From: Lysobacteraceae bacterium
GTDB taxonomy: Bacteria > Pseudomonadota > Gammaproteobacteria > Steroidobacterales > Steroidobacteraceae
Assembly: GCA_012516015.1 (NCBI GenBank)
Contig: JAAYXG010000395.1
Span: forward strand, 1-7,781
Reading direction: 5' to 3'
Length of the DNA: 7,781 nt
Made by a program: the position numbers and the translations under genes. The notes beneath the pieces were generated by a model. The model did no database searches. It saw only the letters and a list, made by a program, of their open reading frames with translations, and had not been told where the DNA came from. Shown piece after piece: positions 1-6,278 of the stretch. Each line of letters begins with the position of its first letter. Positions within the stretch are counted from its first letter, which is position 1.

Positions 1-68
1 GTCAGGTCGTGTTTCACGCGCATCTGCACGTGCTCGGCGGGCGTCCGTTGAAGGGTGCATTGGGTTGA
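1..68 (+). CDS. HIT-family nucleotide hydrolase, C-terminal end (partial)
   Basis: This is the last 21 codons of a gene that begins before the window; codons are in frame from base 3 and the stop is TGA at 66-68. The peptide contains [12 protein letters not shown], which fits the histidine-triad signature (H-phi-H-phi-H-phi-phi) at the C-terminal active site of HinT-like purine nucleoside phosphoramidate hydrolases. The residues after the triad, GGRP and a short tail, are also typical of HinT-type rather than galactose-1-phosphate uridylyltransferase-type members. Only the active-site end is visible, so the exact subfamily is inferred. The gene stops 31 bases before the preferred orn start and could share a transcript with it. 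Confidence 0.85.
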   Translation, partial: QVVFHAHLHVLGGRPLKGALG

Positions 69-99
69 GACTGCAGCGGCAACGGCCAGCGGAGACGGC

Positions 100-645
100 G
101 TGAATCGGCGTGAAAATTTGATCTGGATCGATCTCGAGATGACGGGTCTCAAGCCCGATTCGGATCACATCATCGAGATCGCCACCGTCGTCACGGATCG
201 CGATCTCAACACGCTTGCCGAGGGACCGGTGCTCGCAATTCATCAACCCGACCACGTGCTCGATGCGATGGACGATTGGAACCGTCGGCAGCACGGCGCT
301 TCGGGACTCGCGGCACGCGTGCGTGCGAGCACGATCACAACGGCCGAGGCAGAGCGCCAGACGATCGAGTTCCTCGAGAACTGGATCGAGCCCGGCGTAT
401 CGCCGATGTGCGGCAACAGCATTTGCCAGGATCGCCGGTTCATGGCGCGGGAGATGCCGCAGCTCGAGCGATACTTCCACTACCGCAATCTGGACGTGAG
501 CACGTTGAAGGAGCTCGCGCGCCGCTGGGCGCCCGAAGTGTTCAATTCGTATCAGAAGACATCGACGCATCTGGCGCTCGACGACATCCGCGACTCGATC
601 AAAGAGCTGCAGCACTATCGAACGCATTTCCTGCGATTGCCATGA
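100..645 (+). CDS. orn: Oligoribonuclease (3'-5' exoribonuclease, DEDDh family)
   Basis: Orn degrades very short RNAs, including the pGpG and pApA left by cyclic dinucleotide turnover, to mononucleotides in the cytoplasm. I chose GTG at 100 because it has GGAG at 91-94 (five-base gap) and gives 181 residues, the length of E. coli Orn. An upstream in-frame GTG at 55 would add 15 residues overlapping the HIT gene. The DEDDh residues are visible: D11 and E13 in [10 protein letters not shown]111 in [10 protein letters not shown], and H157 and D162 in [10 protein letters not shown]. Each sits one position before the E. coli equivalent. [13 protein letters not shown] (131-143) is another family hallmark. 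Position 109 is Cys where E. coli has Gly, next to the catalytic Asp region; this is probably lineage variation. The stop overlaps the start of the next gene (ATGA), suggesting coupled translation. Identification is near certain. Confidence 0.97.
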   Translation: MNRRENLIWIDLEMTGLKPDSDHIIEIATVVTDRDLNTLAEGPVLAIHQPDHVLDAMDDWNRRQHGASGLAARVRASTITTAEAERQTIEFLENWIEPGVSPMCGNSICQDRRFMAREMPQLERYFHYRNLDVSTLKELARRWAPEVFNSYQKTSTHLALDDIRDSIKELQHYRTHFLRLP

Positions 646-1235
646 AGCCGTATTCGGATGCCTGCGATCGCAATCGCGATCCGATTCTCAACGTCATCAA
701 AGACTGGTTCGTCGCACCGGGGGAGGTGCTCGAGATCGGATCGGGCACCGGTCAGCACGCCGTGTACTTCGCAAGGCAGCTACCCCACCTGCAGTGGATT
801 GCTACGGATCGAGCCGAGAATCACGCGGGGATCAAAGCCTGGCTCGACGAGGCGCAACTGCCGAACGTTCGCGGTCCGCTTGAGTTGGATGTGAACGAGG
901 AGGTCTGGCCCGTCGAGCGCGTCGACTACGTTTTCAGTGCGAACACCGCGCACATCATGAGCTGGCCCGAAGTCGAGAAGATGTTCGAGGGAGTAGGGCG
1001 TGTGCTGCGTTCCGGAGGCGTGTTTTGCTTGTACGGCCCGTTCAATCGCGATGGACAGTTCACGAGCGAGTCGAATCGAGCGTTCGACGAAGCGCTCAAG
1101 GCCCGCGACCCGAACATGGGCATCCGCGATGATCGAGCGCTGAAAGCGCTCGCGCAAACGCATGCGCTCGCGTTCGCCGCGGATTACTCGCTCCCCGCGA
1201 AGAATCGCATATTGGTGTGGAAGCGGGATGCTTGA
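642..1235 (+). CDS. DUF938 (UPF0585) SAM-dependent methyltransferase-like protein
   Basis: This 197-residue protein has a class I methyltransferase fold signature. [12 protein letters not shown] (29-40) is the SAM-binding motif I, with the acidic ATDR segment (54-57) after strand 2. Family-specific blocks are [12 protein letters not shown] (101-112) and [15 protein letters not shown] (131-145), which I recognise from DUF938/UPF0585, the bacterial relatives of human METTL26. The substrate of this family is not known to me, so no reaction beyond probable methyl transfer is claimed. ATG at 642 is chosen because the protein then begins at the usual family N-terminus ([16 protein letters not shown]) and the start overlaps the orn stop by four bases. 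The reading frame stays open far upstream inside orn, but that extension is a shadow. Cytoplasmic; no membrane segment or signal peptide is seen. Confidence 0.93.
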   Translation: MKPYSDACDRNRDPILNVIKDWFVAPGEVLEIGSGTGQHAVYFARQLPHLQWIATDRAENHAGIKAWLDEAQLPNVRGPLELDVNEEVWPVERVDYVFSANTAHIMSWPEVEKMFEGVGRVLRSGGVFCLYGPFNRDGQFTSESNRAFDEALKARDPNMGIRDDRALKALAQTHALAFAADYSLPAKNRILVWKRDA

Positions 1236-1242
1236 GCAAGTG

Positions 1243-1316
1243 GACGTGTAGAGGAGCAGACGTGAGAGCGTAGAGCAAACTGCGTTCTGACGTCTACACG
1301 TTTACATGCCTACACG
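1243..1316. repeat. Inverted and direct CTACACG-type repeats downstream of the DUF938 gene
   Basis: ACGTGTAG at 1244-1251 is the exact reverse complement of CTACACGT at 1294-1301. A second CTACACG copy is at 1310-1316. A nested pair, AGACGT at 1258-1263 and ACGTCT at 1290-1295, could extend the folding. There is no T-run after either arm, so this is not a classical intrinsic terminator. It may act as a 3'-end structure for the orn-DUF938 message, or be a copy of a dispersed intergenic repeat. The rest of the 1236-1401 spacer shows only the promoter described separately. Confidence 0.45.
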
Positions 1317-1386
1317 CCCACCGGCCACATGTCGCCAAGGGGCGTGACGCAAGTCTCATGCCGGCCGGAGCAGAGCAAAATTGCTG

Positions 1387-1395
1387 TGCTATATT
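1387..1395 (+). promoter_or_regulatory. Extended -10 promoter of the DUF1249 gene, predicting a leaderless start
   Basis: TGCTATATT at 1387-1395 matches an extended -10 element (TGn followed by TATATT, one mismatch from TATAAT). No good -35 is seen about 17 bases upstream, which is acceptable for extended -10 promoters. Transcription would be expected to begin about seven bases after the box, at or next to the A of the ATG at 1402. No Shine-Dalgarno sequence stands between the box and that ATG. The start site is inferred, not observed. Confidence 0.5.
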
Positions 1396-1401
1396 CGGCT
1401 C

Positions 1402-1890
1402 ATGATCGATGAAGCGTACGCAAACGACACGTATTGCCCTGTGAGCTGGCGCTCGCGTCCGGGTAGCTTCGTCAGTTTGATGTCCTTGTACGAGAGCAAC
1501 TACATCCGGCTCTCGTGGCTCGTGCCGAACTTGTTGAGCGTAAGCGGTGCGCTCGTCTCGGAAGTCGATGGCGACTGCCCGCTGCATCTCGTGCCGGGCG
1601 AGCGGAGTCGGTATACGACGACGTTTTCGCTGACCTATTTGTTCGACGAGGCGGGCGGACCCGTCGCGGATCCGGATTTGCAGATCCGCGTCTACCATGA
1701 CGCGCGGCTCGCGGAAGTCCAATCGTGCGCGCGCTGGCATCGCCATTCGATGCTCGAGGCGATTCGCTCGCAGTTCGCACGCGATCTCGGCGATCGCTGG
1801 TTGCGCAACGTCATGCTGAACAAGTGGCTCGATTATTGCCTCGAGCGCGGCCACCGCTTCGCAGTCCGTGCGGCGGTTCACAGCACGTAG
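1402..1890 (+). CDS. DUF1249 family protein (YqiB-like)
   Basis: This 162-residue cytoplasmic protein resembles E. coli YqiB (140 residues). Conserved points are an N-terminal ESNYIRLSWLVPN helix (31-43), ERSRYTTT (67-74), the block LQIRVYHDARLAEV (93-106) and the C-terminal NKWLDYCLERGH (140-151). The function of the family is not established. It is often near the cAMP phosphodiesterase gene cpdA, which is not present here. ATG at 1402 is preferred because translated homology begins after it. The TTG at 1381 has GGAG at 1367-1370, ten bases away, and would add seven residues, but it lies upstream of the -10 box and so would not be on that transcript. The protein is about 20 residues longer than the E. 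coli one, mainly at the N-terminus. The next gene follows after 82 bases. Confidence 0.88.
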   Translation: MIDEAYANDTYCPVSWRSRPGSFVSLMSLYESNYIRLSWLVPNLLSVSGALVSEVDGDCPLHLVPGERSRYTTTFSLTYLFDEAGGPVADPDLQIRVYHDARLAEVQSCARWHRHSMLEAIRSQFARDLGDRWLRNVMLNKWLDYCLERGHRFAVRAAVHST

Positions 1891-1915
1891 CGCCCCAAGA
1901 TCAAGAGAATCGTGA

Positions 1916-1931
1916 GCTCGCAAGCGCGAGC
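1916..1931 (+). other. Perfect 6-bp stem-loop between the DUF1249 and coiled-coil genes
   Basis: GCTCGC (1916-1921), loop AAGC, GCGAGC (1926-1931). No T-run follows, so readthrough into the downstream gene is plausible. It could be a weak pause, a processing site or a 5' structure on the coiled-coil message. It covers GC-rich sequence where chance stems are common. Confidence 0.35.
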
Positions 1932-1972
1932 GGGTGCACCAGTCTGCGTGCGCTCCACACTTCGGCAGTGGC

Positions 1973-3031
1973 ATGAGTATCTCCGACCGGCTGAACACGA
2001 TTCGCCAGCGCCTCGCTGGCAGCGAGCCTCCCGAGCATGAGGAGCGGCTGCTTCAGCTCTATTGGAATCGTGCGGAGCTCAAGAAGGAGTTGACTCGGCT
2101 CCAGGACGAACACTACCGCCTCCAGGAGAAGCTACGCGCGCACGAGATGGCTGCCGAGCAGGCTCGCGAGCAGTTCGCCGCGCTCGAGCAGTATCTCGGC
2201 AACCCCGAAGCCGGCGCGCACGCGCTCGTCTACTTTCAACTACGCGCTTTGTGGCGCAATTGCGCAACGAAGGTCGAGCGGTTTGCCGAGCAGCTTCAGC
2301 AGCAGCAGATGGACCGAGAACGGCGCCGCCAGTTGATCGAGTTCGACCAGGGGCGCCGTCGCCAGTTAGCGGATCTCGACCGGCGCATTCTCGATGCGCG
2401 CTCGGCCGCGGACGTGCTGGAGGCGCAGCTCAAGCTCATGAGCGGCAAGCTGGCGACCATGCGCGGCTTCTGGAACTACTTCCGTCGGCGGCGTCTCGCG
2501 GAAGAGATCGAGACCGAGCGCGCCAAATGGGATGTCGTCGCGACGCAAGTGACCGACCTCTCCGACGAGCGGGCTGATTTGGAAGAGGCCGAGGCGCCGC
2601 CGTTTCCCGGAATCTCCGTCGACGGCCGCCGTATCGTGAACACCGCGGTGATCGCCTACGCTCAGCAACTCGTTGTGGCGCTTTCCGAGGGCGGGCTTGC
2701 GATGCTCGCCAAAGAAACCACGACGAAGCGGCTGCTCGAAGTTCGCTACGGCGATCGCGAGGATTGCGGGCGTTTGCTCGCGCTGCTGCGCGATGCAGGC
2801 GCCATCGTCGAGCGGAAGGCGGCGGACCTCGTCGGCCTCAAAGAGCGAACGGACGCGCTACGCGCCAATGCGAGTTACCGCAGCGACGCGGATACCGTGC
2901 CTCTGACGGATTCGATCGGAACGCTGCCTGCGCCCACCTCGCTCGTCTCCGGACTCGAGACAGCCAACCGAGCGGGGATCAACGTGCTCGTCGACGACTA
3001 CTGGGACGTGTACAAGGCGCTGCTGCAATGA
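1973..3031 (+). CDS. Unrecognised coiled-coil protein
   Basis: A 352-residue soluble protein that I do not recognise. Residues 21-75 form a charged, Leu-rich helix with heptad character, rich in Glu, Arg and Gln. A short break (75-97, GNPEAGAHALVYFQ) is followed by a second, longer helical stretch (97-206) containing QLQQQQMDRERRRQ and an aromatic-basic patch, GFWNYFRRRR (165-174). An acidic-proline linker (EEAEAPPFPG, 204-213) leads to a C-terminal region (214-352) that looks globular, mostly helical, and ends in DDYWDVYKALLQ. No signal peptide or membrane segment is seen. ATG at 1973 begins a natural helical N-terminus. It lacks a clear Shine-Dalgarno site, and an in-frame start at 1934 (13 more residues) cannot be excluded. 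A structural or scaffold role is possible but unproven. It is probably co-transcribed with DUF1249 and ends convergent with prc. Confidence 0.85.
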   Translation: MSISDRLNTIRQRLAGSEPPEHEERLLQLYWNRAELKKELTRLQDEHYRLQEKLRAHEMAAEQAREQFAALEQYLGNPEAGAHALVYFQLRALWRNCATKVERFAEQLQQQQMDRERRRQLIEFDQGRRRQLADLDRRILDARSAADVLEAQLKLMSGKLATMRGFWNYFRRRRLAEEIETERAKWDVVATQVTDLSDERADLEEAEAPPFPGISVDGRRIVNTAVIAYAQQLVVALSEGGLAMLAKETTTKRLLEVRYGDREDCGRLLALLRDAGAIVERKAADLVGLKERTDALRANASYRSDADTVPLTDSIGTLPAPTSLVSGLETANRAGINVLVDDYWDVYKALLQ

Positions 3032-3038
3032 GATGTAG

Positions 3039-3117
3039 GTTGACGGTTCACCGTTGACAGTTGACGGTCGGAGAGGAGCCGCGTGCTCTTCTTGCTGTCG
3101 ACGGTCGACTGTCGGCT
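3039..3117. repeat. TTGACRG/GTCGAC short repeats in the convergent spacer
   Basis: TTGACGG occurs at 3039-3045 and 3061-3067, with TTGACAG at 3054-3060. About 30 bases on, GTCGAC occurs twice around a central G (3097-3109), making an exact 13-bp dyad, followed by ACTGTCGG. The low-complexity, degenerate look differs from the surrounding coding sequence and suggests a dispersed intergenic repeat or slippage-derived array. No open reading frame of convincing composition uses it. Confidence 0.5.
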
Positions 3118-3124
3118 GCGAGCA

Positions 3125-3150
3125 GGCACGCCGCGCTGGAGCGGCATGCC
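3125..3150. terminator. Hairpin between the convergent coiled-coil and prc genes
   Basis: GGCA, one mismatched base, GCCGC, loop GCTGGA, GCGGC, one mismatched base, TGCC: nine pairs with a single internal mismatch. It begins eight bases beyond the prc stop codon, where a 3'-end structure is expected, and it can serve transcripts from either side. No T-run flanks it on either strand, so it is more likely a stabilising 3' stem or part of a factor-dependent end than a classical intrinsic terminator. Confidence 0.4.
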
Positions 3151-3157
3151 GACAACA

Positions 3158-5329
3158 TCACAGTGCCTTCTCCGCCGCGCCGCCAGCTTCTGCCTTCACC
3201 CGCGAGAGATACAGCCCCTGCATGCGGCTCAAGTCGGCTGCAATCTCCGTGGTCTCCTTCAGCACCGGGTCCGGCGGATCGGCATCGCCGAGATCTGCGA
3301 GCTTTTCGATCGGCGGTTGGCCGCGCGCCGCGCGCCGCTGATTTTCGCGATCCAAACGCTCCTTCTCGAGTCGCTCGCGCTCCGCGATGCGCTTCTCCAG
3401 GTTGAGCGAGAGCTTCTTCTGCGTGCGCACTTTCTCGTATGACTCGAGATCGGCAAGCAGCAGTCGGAAATCGGGATCGGTCGCGATGCGCTCCTCGTGC
3501 GCCTGCGTGAGGGCGGCCACGGCTTGCGTGAGCGCTGCTTCCTTGCCGAAGTCGACGGGGCGAATCCGATCCCAGGGCAGGGCGCTTTCGCGCGTGCTCT
3601 CGCCCACTTCCTCGGTGCTGATCGCGGTCGGCATCGCAATGTCCGGCTGCACGCCGCGATGCTGCGTGCTCTCGCCCGTGACTCGGTAGTATTTCCCGAT
3701 CGTGACGGTCAACTGACCGAAGCCGGGGTCGGTGCCGAGCGCATAGCGGTCGAGCGGATAGAGATTCTGCACGGAGCCTTTGCCGAAGGTCTGTTGGCCG
3801 ACGACGATGCCGCGCCCGTAATCTTGAATCGCGGCGGCGAAGATCTCCGATGCCGACGCACTGAATCGATCGACGAGCACGACGAGCGGGCCGTCCCAGG
3901 CGACGCTGGGCTCGGGATCGTCGAGCACCTCGACGCGTCCGCCGGTTTCGCGCAGCTGCACGATGGGGCCCTGCGGGATGAACAGGCCGGAGAGTGCGGT
4001 CGCCTCGGTCAGATGGCCGCCGCCGTTGCCGCGCAAATCCACGATCAACGCTTCCACGCCCTCCGCTTTGAGCTCGTCGATCAGCCTGCGAACGTCACGC
4101 GTGGTGCTGCGGTAGTCCTTGGCACCCGCGGATTTCGCTTCGAAGTCCTGATAGAAGCTCGGCACGTTGATAATGCCGACCGCGACCTCGCGGTCGTTGC
4201 GCTTCAGCTTACGCACTTCCTTCTGAGCAGCCTGCGCCTCGAGCGTCACCTTGTTGCGAACGAGCTCGAGCGTCTTCTCCGGCGATCCCGGAGCCGCGCC
4301 GGCGGGTAGGATCTGCAATCGCACGGTCGTTCCCACCTTGCCGCGAATGATCTGGACGACGTCATCGAGGCGCCAGCCGACCACATCGACCATCTTGCCC
4401 TTCTTGCCTTCGCCGACGGCGATGATGCGATCGTTTGCGTTGAGCGCGCCGCTCACTGCCGCGGGGCCGCCGGGCAGGACGTTCAGCACGGTCACGTAGT
4501 CGTCGATGAGCTGCAGGGACGCGCCGATCCCCTCGTACGAGAGGCTCATCTGAATCTTGTACTCCTCGGAGTTGCGCGGCGAGAAGTAGCTCGAGTGCGG
4601 GTCGAAGACGTGCGCGAACGAGTTCATGAACACCTCGAAGATGTCGTCGCTCGTGACCTGCTCGTTGCGCTTCTGTACGCGCTGATAGCGCTTCTCGAGG
4701 ATCTCCCGCGTCTCGGGCCACGTCTTCTCGGTGAGCATGAGCGAGACGGCGTCGTTCTTGACGCGCTTGCGCCAGAGCTCGTTGAGCTCGGCCTCGCTCT
4801 TCGGCCAAGGCGCCTTCTGACGATCGAACTCGAAGTATTCGTCGACCGTGAAATCGGGCTCGGTATCGAGCAGCTGCAAGGCGTAGGCGATACGCTCACG
4901 GTTGCGCTGCTGAAAGCGGTTGAAGATCGCAAATACGGGCTCGAGCTGACCGGAGATGACCGCGTCATCGAGCTGATAGCGGAATCGTTCGAATTCGGCG
5001 ATGTCGCTCGCGAGGAAGTAGCTGCGCGACGCATCGAGCTGCTCGAGGAACCGATCGAGCACGAGCGAGGAAACCGGATCGTTGATCGGGGATTGCCGAT
5101 AGTGCGAGCGCTCGATGACGTTGCTCACGAGCTTGCTCACGCGGCGATGGCGCTCCGTCGGCGCCAGATCCTGCGAGCTCGTCGTAGCGACCGCTCTCGC
5201 GACGGGCGCTTGCGCCGTACCCGCGAGGAGTCCGCACACGACCAGAAGCGCGGGCAGGCTGAAAAATAGAGTGGTGCGCCGACGTCTCGGAGCGGTGGGG
5301 GCGTGTTCCTTTGAAGCCGGCTGGTACAC
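3158..5329 (-). CDS. prc: Carboxy-terminal processing protease Prc/Tsp (S41A family)
   Basis: Prc is a periplasmic serine protease that trims or degrades proteins from their C-termini; in E. coli it acts on FtsI, tagged proteins and, with NlpI, peptidoglycan hydrolases. This copy has 723 residues against 682 in E. coli. A signal peptide is visible: RRRR at 15-18, a hydrophobic core at 21-38 and likely cleavage after AQA (41). A helical N-terminal domain spans about 55-255. The PDZ domain is about 260-345, starting near YEGIGASL. The S41 core follows, with DLRGNGGGHLTEA (431-443). The Ser-Lys-Gln catalytic set fits S492 in FSASASEIF, K517 in TFGKGSVQ and Q521, with the family's 25-residue Ser-Lys spacing. 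A charged DUF3340-like tail covers about 570-720. The start is GTG at 5329 with GAGGA nine bases upstream. A CATAAT box at 5382-5387 on this strand may be its -10, without a clear -35. Confidence 0.97.
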   Translation of the reverse strand: MYQPASKEHAPTAPRRRRTTLFFSLPALLVVCGLLAGTAQAPVARAVATTSSQDLAPTERHRRVSKLVSNVIERSHYRQSPINDPVSSLVLDRFLEQLDASRSYFLASDIAEFERFRYQLDDAVISGQLEPVFAIFNRFQQRNRERIAYALQLLDTEPDFTVDEYFEFDRQKAPWPKSEAELNELWRKRVKNDAVSLMLTEKTWPETREILEKRYQRVQKRNEQVTSDDIFEVFMNSFAHVFDPHSSYFSPRNSEEYKIQMSLSYEGIGASLQLIDDYVTVLNVLPGGPAAVSGALNANDRIIAVGEGKKGKMVDVVGWRLDDVVQIIRGKVGTTVRLQILPAGAAPGSPEKTLELVRNKVTLEAQAAQKEVRKLKRNDREVAVGIINVPSFYQDFEAKSAGAKDYRSTTRDVRRLIDELKAEGVEALIVDLRGNGGGHLTEATALSGLFIPQGPIVQLRETGGRVEVLDDPEPSVAWDGPLVVLVDRFSASASEIFAAAIQDYGRGIVVGQQTFGKGSVQNLYPLDRYALGTDPGFGQLTVTIGKYYRVTGESTQHRGVQPDIAMPTAISTEEVGESTRESALPWDRIRPVDFGKEAALTQAVAALTQAHEERIATDPDFRLLLADLESYEKVRTQKKLSLNLEKRIAERERLEKERLDRENQRRAARGQPPIEKLADLGDADPPDPVLKETTEIAADLSRMQGLYLSRVKAEAGGAAEKAL

Positions 5330-5461
5330 TGTTTCGATTCCTCGTTGAACGGCAGAGCCTAGGCGGGCAGCACCGAATCACATTATGGCGAAGGCTAGAG
5401 AGACACCGCACACCGATCAAGTACGCGGCCCCCGTAAGCTTGCCAGCTCGAGGGTGAACTG

Positions 5462-5749
5462 ATGCGCCCGTTCGCCGTACTGAATGCGATCATATTCGGC
5501 TCCGCCGCCGCCATAACGTTCGGTCTTGGGGGCGTGATCTTCATTTTCCTAGTCCTGAGGGGGCGGCACCCGGAAGTGCTCGGCGAATTCGGAGCGCTGC
5601 TACAGGGCGCAGGGATGTTTTCGCTCCTCACCATGGCAGCGGGGGCGAGTCTGTTTGCCACTCTGAAGCGCCTGACCTGGCGGCACGTTGCGCAAGCCGG
5701 GATGTGGATATGCGTGTTGGCATTGGCGATCTTGTACTGGCCGCGCTAG
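5462..5749 (+). CDS. Small inner-membrane protein with three predicted helices
   Basis: This 95-residue protein is hydrophobic nearly throughout. Predicted membrane helices are about 7-32, 43-67 and 75-92, separated by a short basic loop (LRGRHPEV, about 32-39) and a second (KRLTWRH, 69-75). The positive-inside rule would put both loops in the cytoplasm only if one helix is re-entrant, so topology is uncertain. ATG at 5462 has AGGG at 5451-5454, seven bases away, a convincing ribosome site. It is divergent from prc with 132 bases between the two starts and convergent with the 74-residue gene downstream. I do not recognise a named family; a membrane location is the only functional statement supported. 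Confidence 0.75.
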   Translation: MRPFAVLNAIIFGSAAAITFGLGGVIFIFLVLRGRHPEVLGEFGALLQGAGMFSLLTMAAGASLFATLKRLTWRHVAQAGMWICVLALAILYWPR

Positions 5750-5760
5750 CAGCCAGACAT

Positions 5761-5877
5761 GGGGGAAACCCCTAAAACCGCCTCCGGTGTCCATGGAAAC
5801 GATCAATCGAGACGCTTGGACTAAGCTCTTGCACGGCTTCAGACGAGCGGTCCCGGAGGGGGCCGCCCGAGAGAGCT
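5761..5877 (+). other. Stem-loop-rich spacer between convergent genes
   Basis: Three structures are visible. GGGG-AAA-CCCC occurs within 5761-5772. GCGGTCCC (5847-5854) pairs with GGGGCCGC (5859-5866) over a GGAG tetraloop, eight pairs including one G-U. AGCTCT (5824-5829) pairs with AGAGCT (5872-5877) and would enclose that hairpin. GTCCA near 5790 can also pair with TGGAC near 5817. No T-run follows any of them. The position between a + gene ending at 5749 and a - gene ending at 5896 suggests a two-way transcript end, but a structured RNA is not ruled out. A 28-codon frame from ATG at 5793 to TGA at 5877 lacks a ribosome site and is not called. Confidence 0.35.
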
Positions 5878-5895
5878 GACCGCGGGGCCGGTAGC

Positions 5896-6120
5896 TTAGC
5901 GCAGATTCGTGCGTTCCCACGCGTTGCGGCGTTCGAACGCACCGCTATTGTAGGGATCGAACCCCTTTTTCTTCTGCCGAGCATCGAGCACAGAGGCAGG
6001 ACGCGGAGCGGACGGGCTCGCCGTCTTCTGTCCCGTTAGCGCGGGTTGCGGGGGGAACCGCGCCGGCTCGTCGTCCTCGTGCTCCTTCTTCCGTCCGCCA
6101 AACCACTTAGCGAACCACAT
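5896..6120 (-). CDS. Small basic protein with C-terminal GFDPYNSG motif
   Basis: A 74-residue protein. It starts MWFAKWFGGRKK, an aromatic and basic N-terminus that could lie on the membrane surface. A disordered, Pro- and Ala-rich middle (about 17-47) follows. The C-terminal block KKKGFDPYNSGAFERRNAW (50-68) looks like the conserved part; I have an impression of similar endings in small hypothetical proteins of other gammaproteobacteria but cannot name a family. ATG at 6120 is chosen. It has AAGGG on this strand (6131-6135) ten bases upstream, somewhat long. An in-frame TTG at 6156 would add 12 residues and seems less likely. The gene is 158 bases downstream of the next - strand gene's stop and probably has its own promoter. 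Function is unknown. Confidence 0.75.
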   Translation of the reverse strand: MWFAKWFGGRKKEHEDDEPARFPPQPALTGQKTASPSAPRPASVLDARQKKKGFDPYNSGAFERRNAWERTNLR

Positions 6121-6200
6121 ACGTCGTCGACCCTTCCCAACCAAAAGCAACCACAAATCAACAGTTTCTTCTTGTTATCGCGAACGAAAGATTACCGTGT

Positions 6201-6254
6201 GCTGCGCCGTGGCAAGCAGCTGAAGCGTGAGAGTGTGAGCGCCGTCACGTTTTT
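6201..6254 (+). ncRNA. Possible small RNA end: two hairpins and a T-run
   Basis: GCTGC (6201-6205) pairs with GCAGC (6216-6220), with GCC/GGC able to pair inside. A second stem, CGTGA (6226-6230) with TCACG (6245-6249), extends by AAG/TTT, has a 14-base loop, and runs directly into five T residues (6250-6254). The arrangement resembles a small transcript with an intrinsic terminator on the + strand, although no + strand gene precedes it. The second stem has a large loop and no promoter is clear, so this is tentative. Otherwise the 6121-6278 spacer shows only the ribosome site of the 74-residue gene. Confidence 0.25.
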
Positions 6255-6278
6255 AATGCCGCATTTGTAAGAGTGGGA

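Noticed and set aside
55..99. N-terminal extension of Orn from GTG at 55
   Set aside because: It overlaps the HIT gene and lacks family similarity, whereas GTG at 100 has a good ribosome site and gives the standard 181-residue length.
1294..1998. Long open frame of 234 codons on the - strand opposite DUF1249
   Set aside because: It is antisense to a gene with clear family motifs, has low-complexity arginine- and alanine-rich composition and shows no recognisable domain; open antisense frames are expected at this GC content.
3497..4309. 270-codon open frame on the + strand opposite prc
   Set aside because: It mirrors the codon pattern of prc, which has all its catalytic motifs on the - strand. 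The translated product resembles no family.
5301..5329. Lipoprotein reading of the Prc signal peptide (Cys32)
   Set aside because: The residues before the cysteine are LVV, not a lipobox, and a normal AQA cleavage site follows the hydrophobic core.
5793..5879. 28-codon frame starting METINRDAW
   Set aside because: There is no ribosome site before the ATG and it overlaps the stem-loops; without conservation data it cannot be called a gene.
5887..5964. tRNA-like pieces (GGTAGCTTAGC, then GTTCGAAC and GGGATCGAACCCC)
   Set aside because: No matching acceptor stem or anticodon arm can be formed. The TTCGAA part is a 12-base palindrome within codons for GAFERR of the - strand small protein.
5952..5970. 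AGGG-loop-CCCT hairpin followed by TTTTT on the + strand
   Set aside because: It lies inside the conserved coding end of the - strand 74-residue gene (the T-run encodes its lysines), and the stem is only four pairs.
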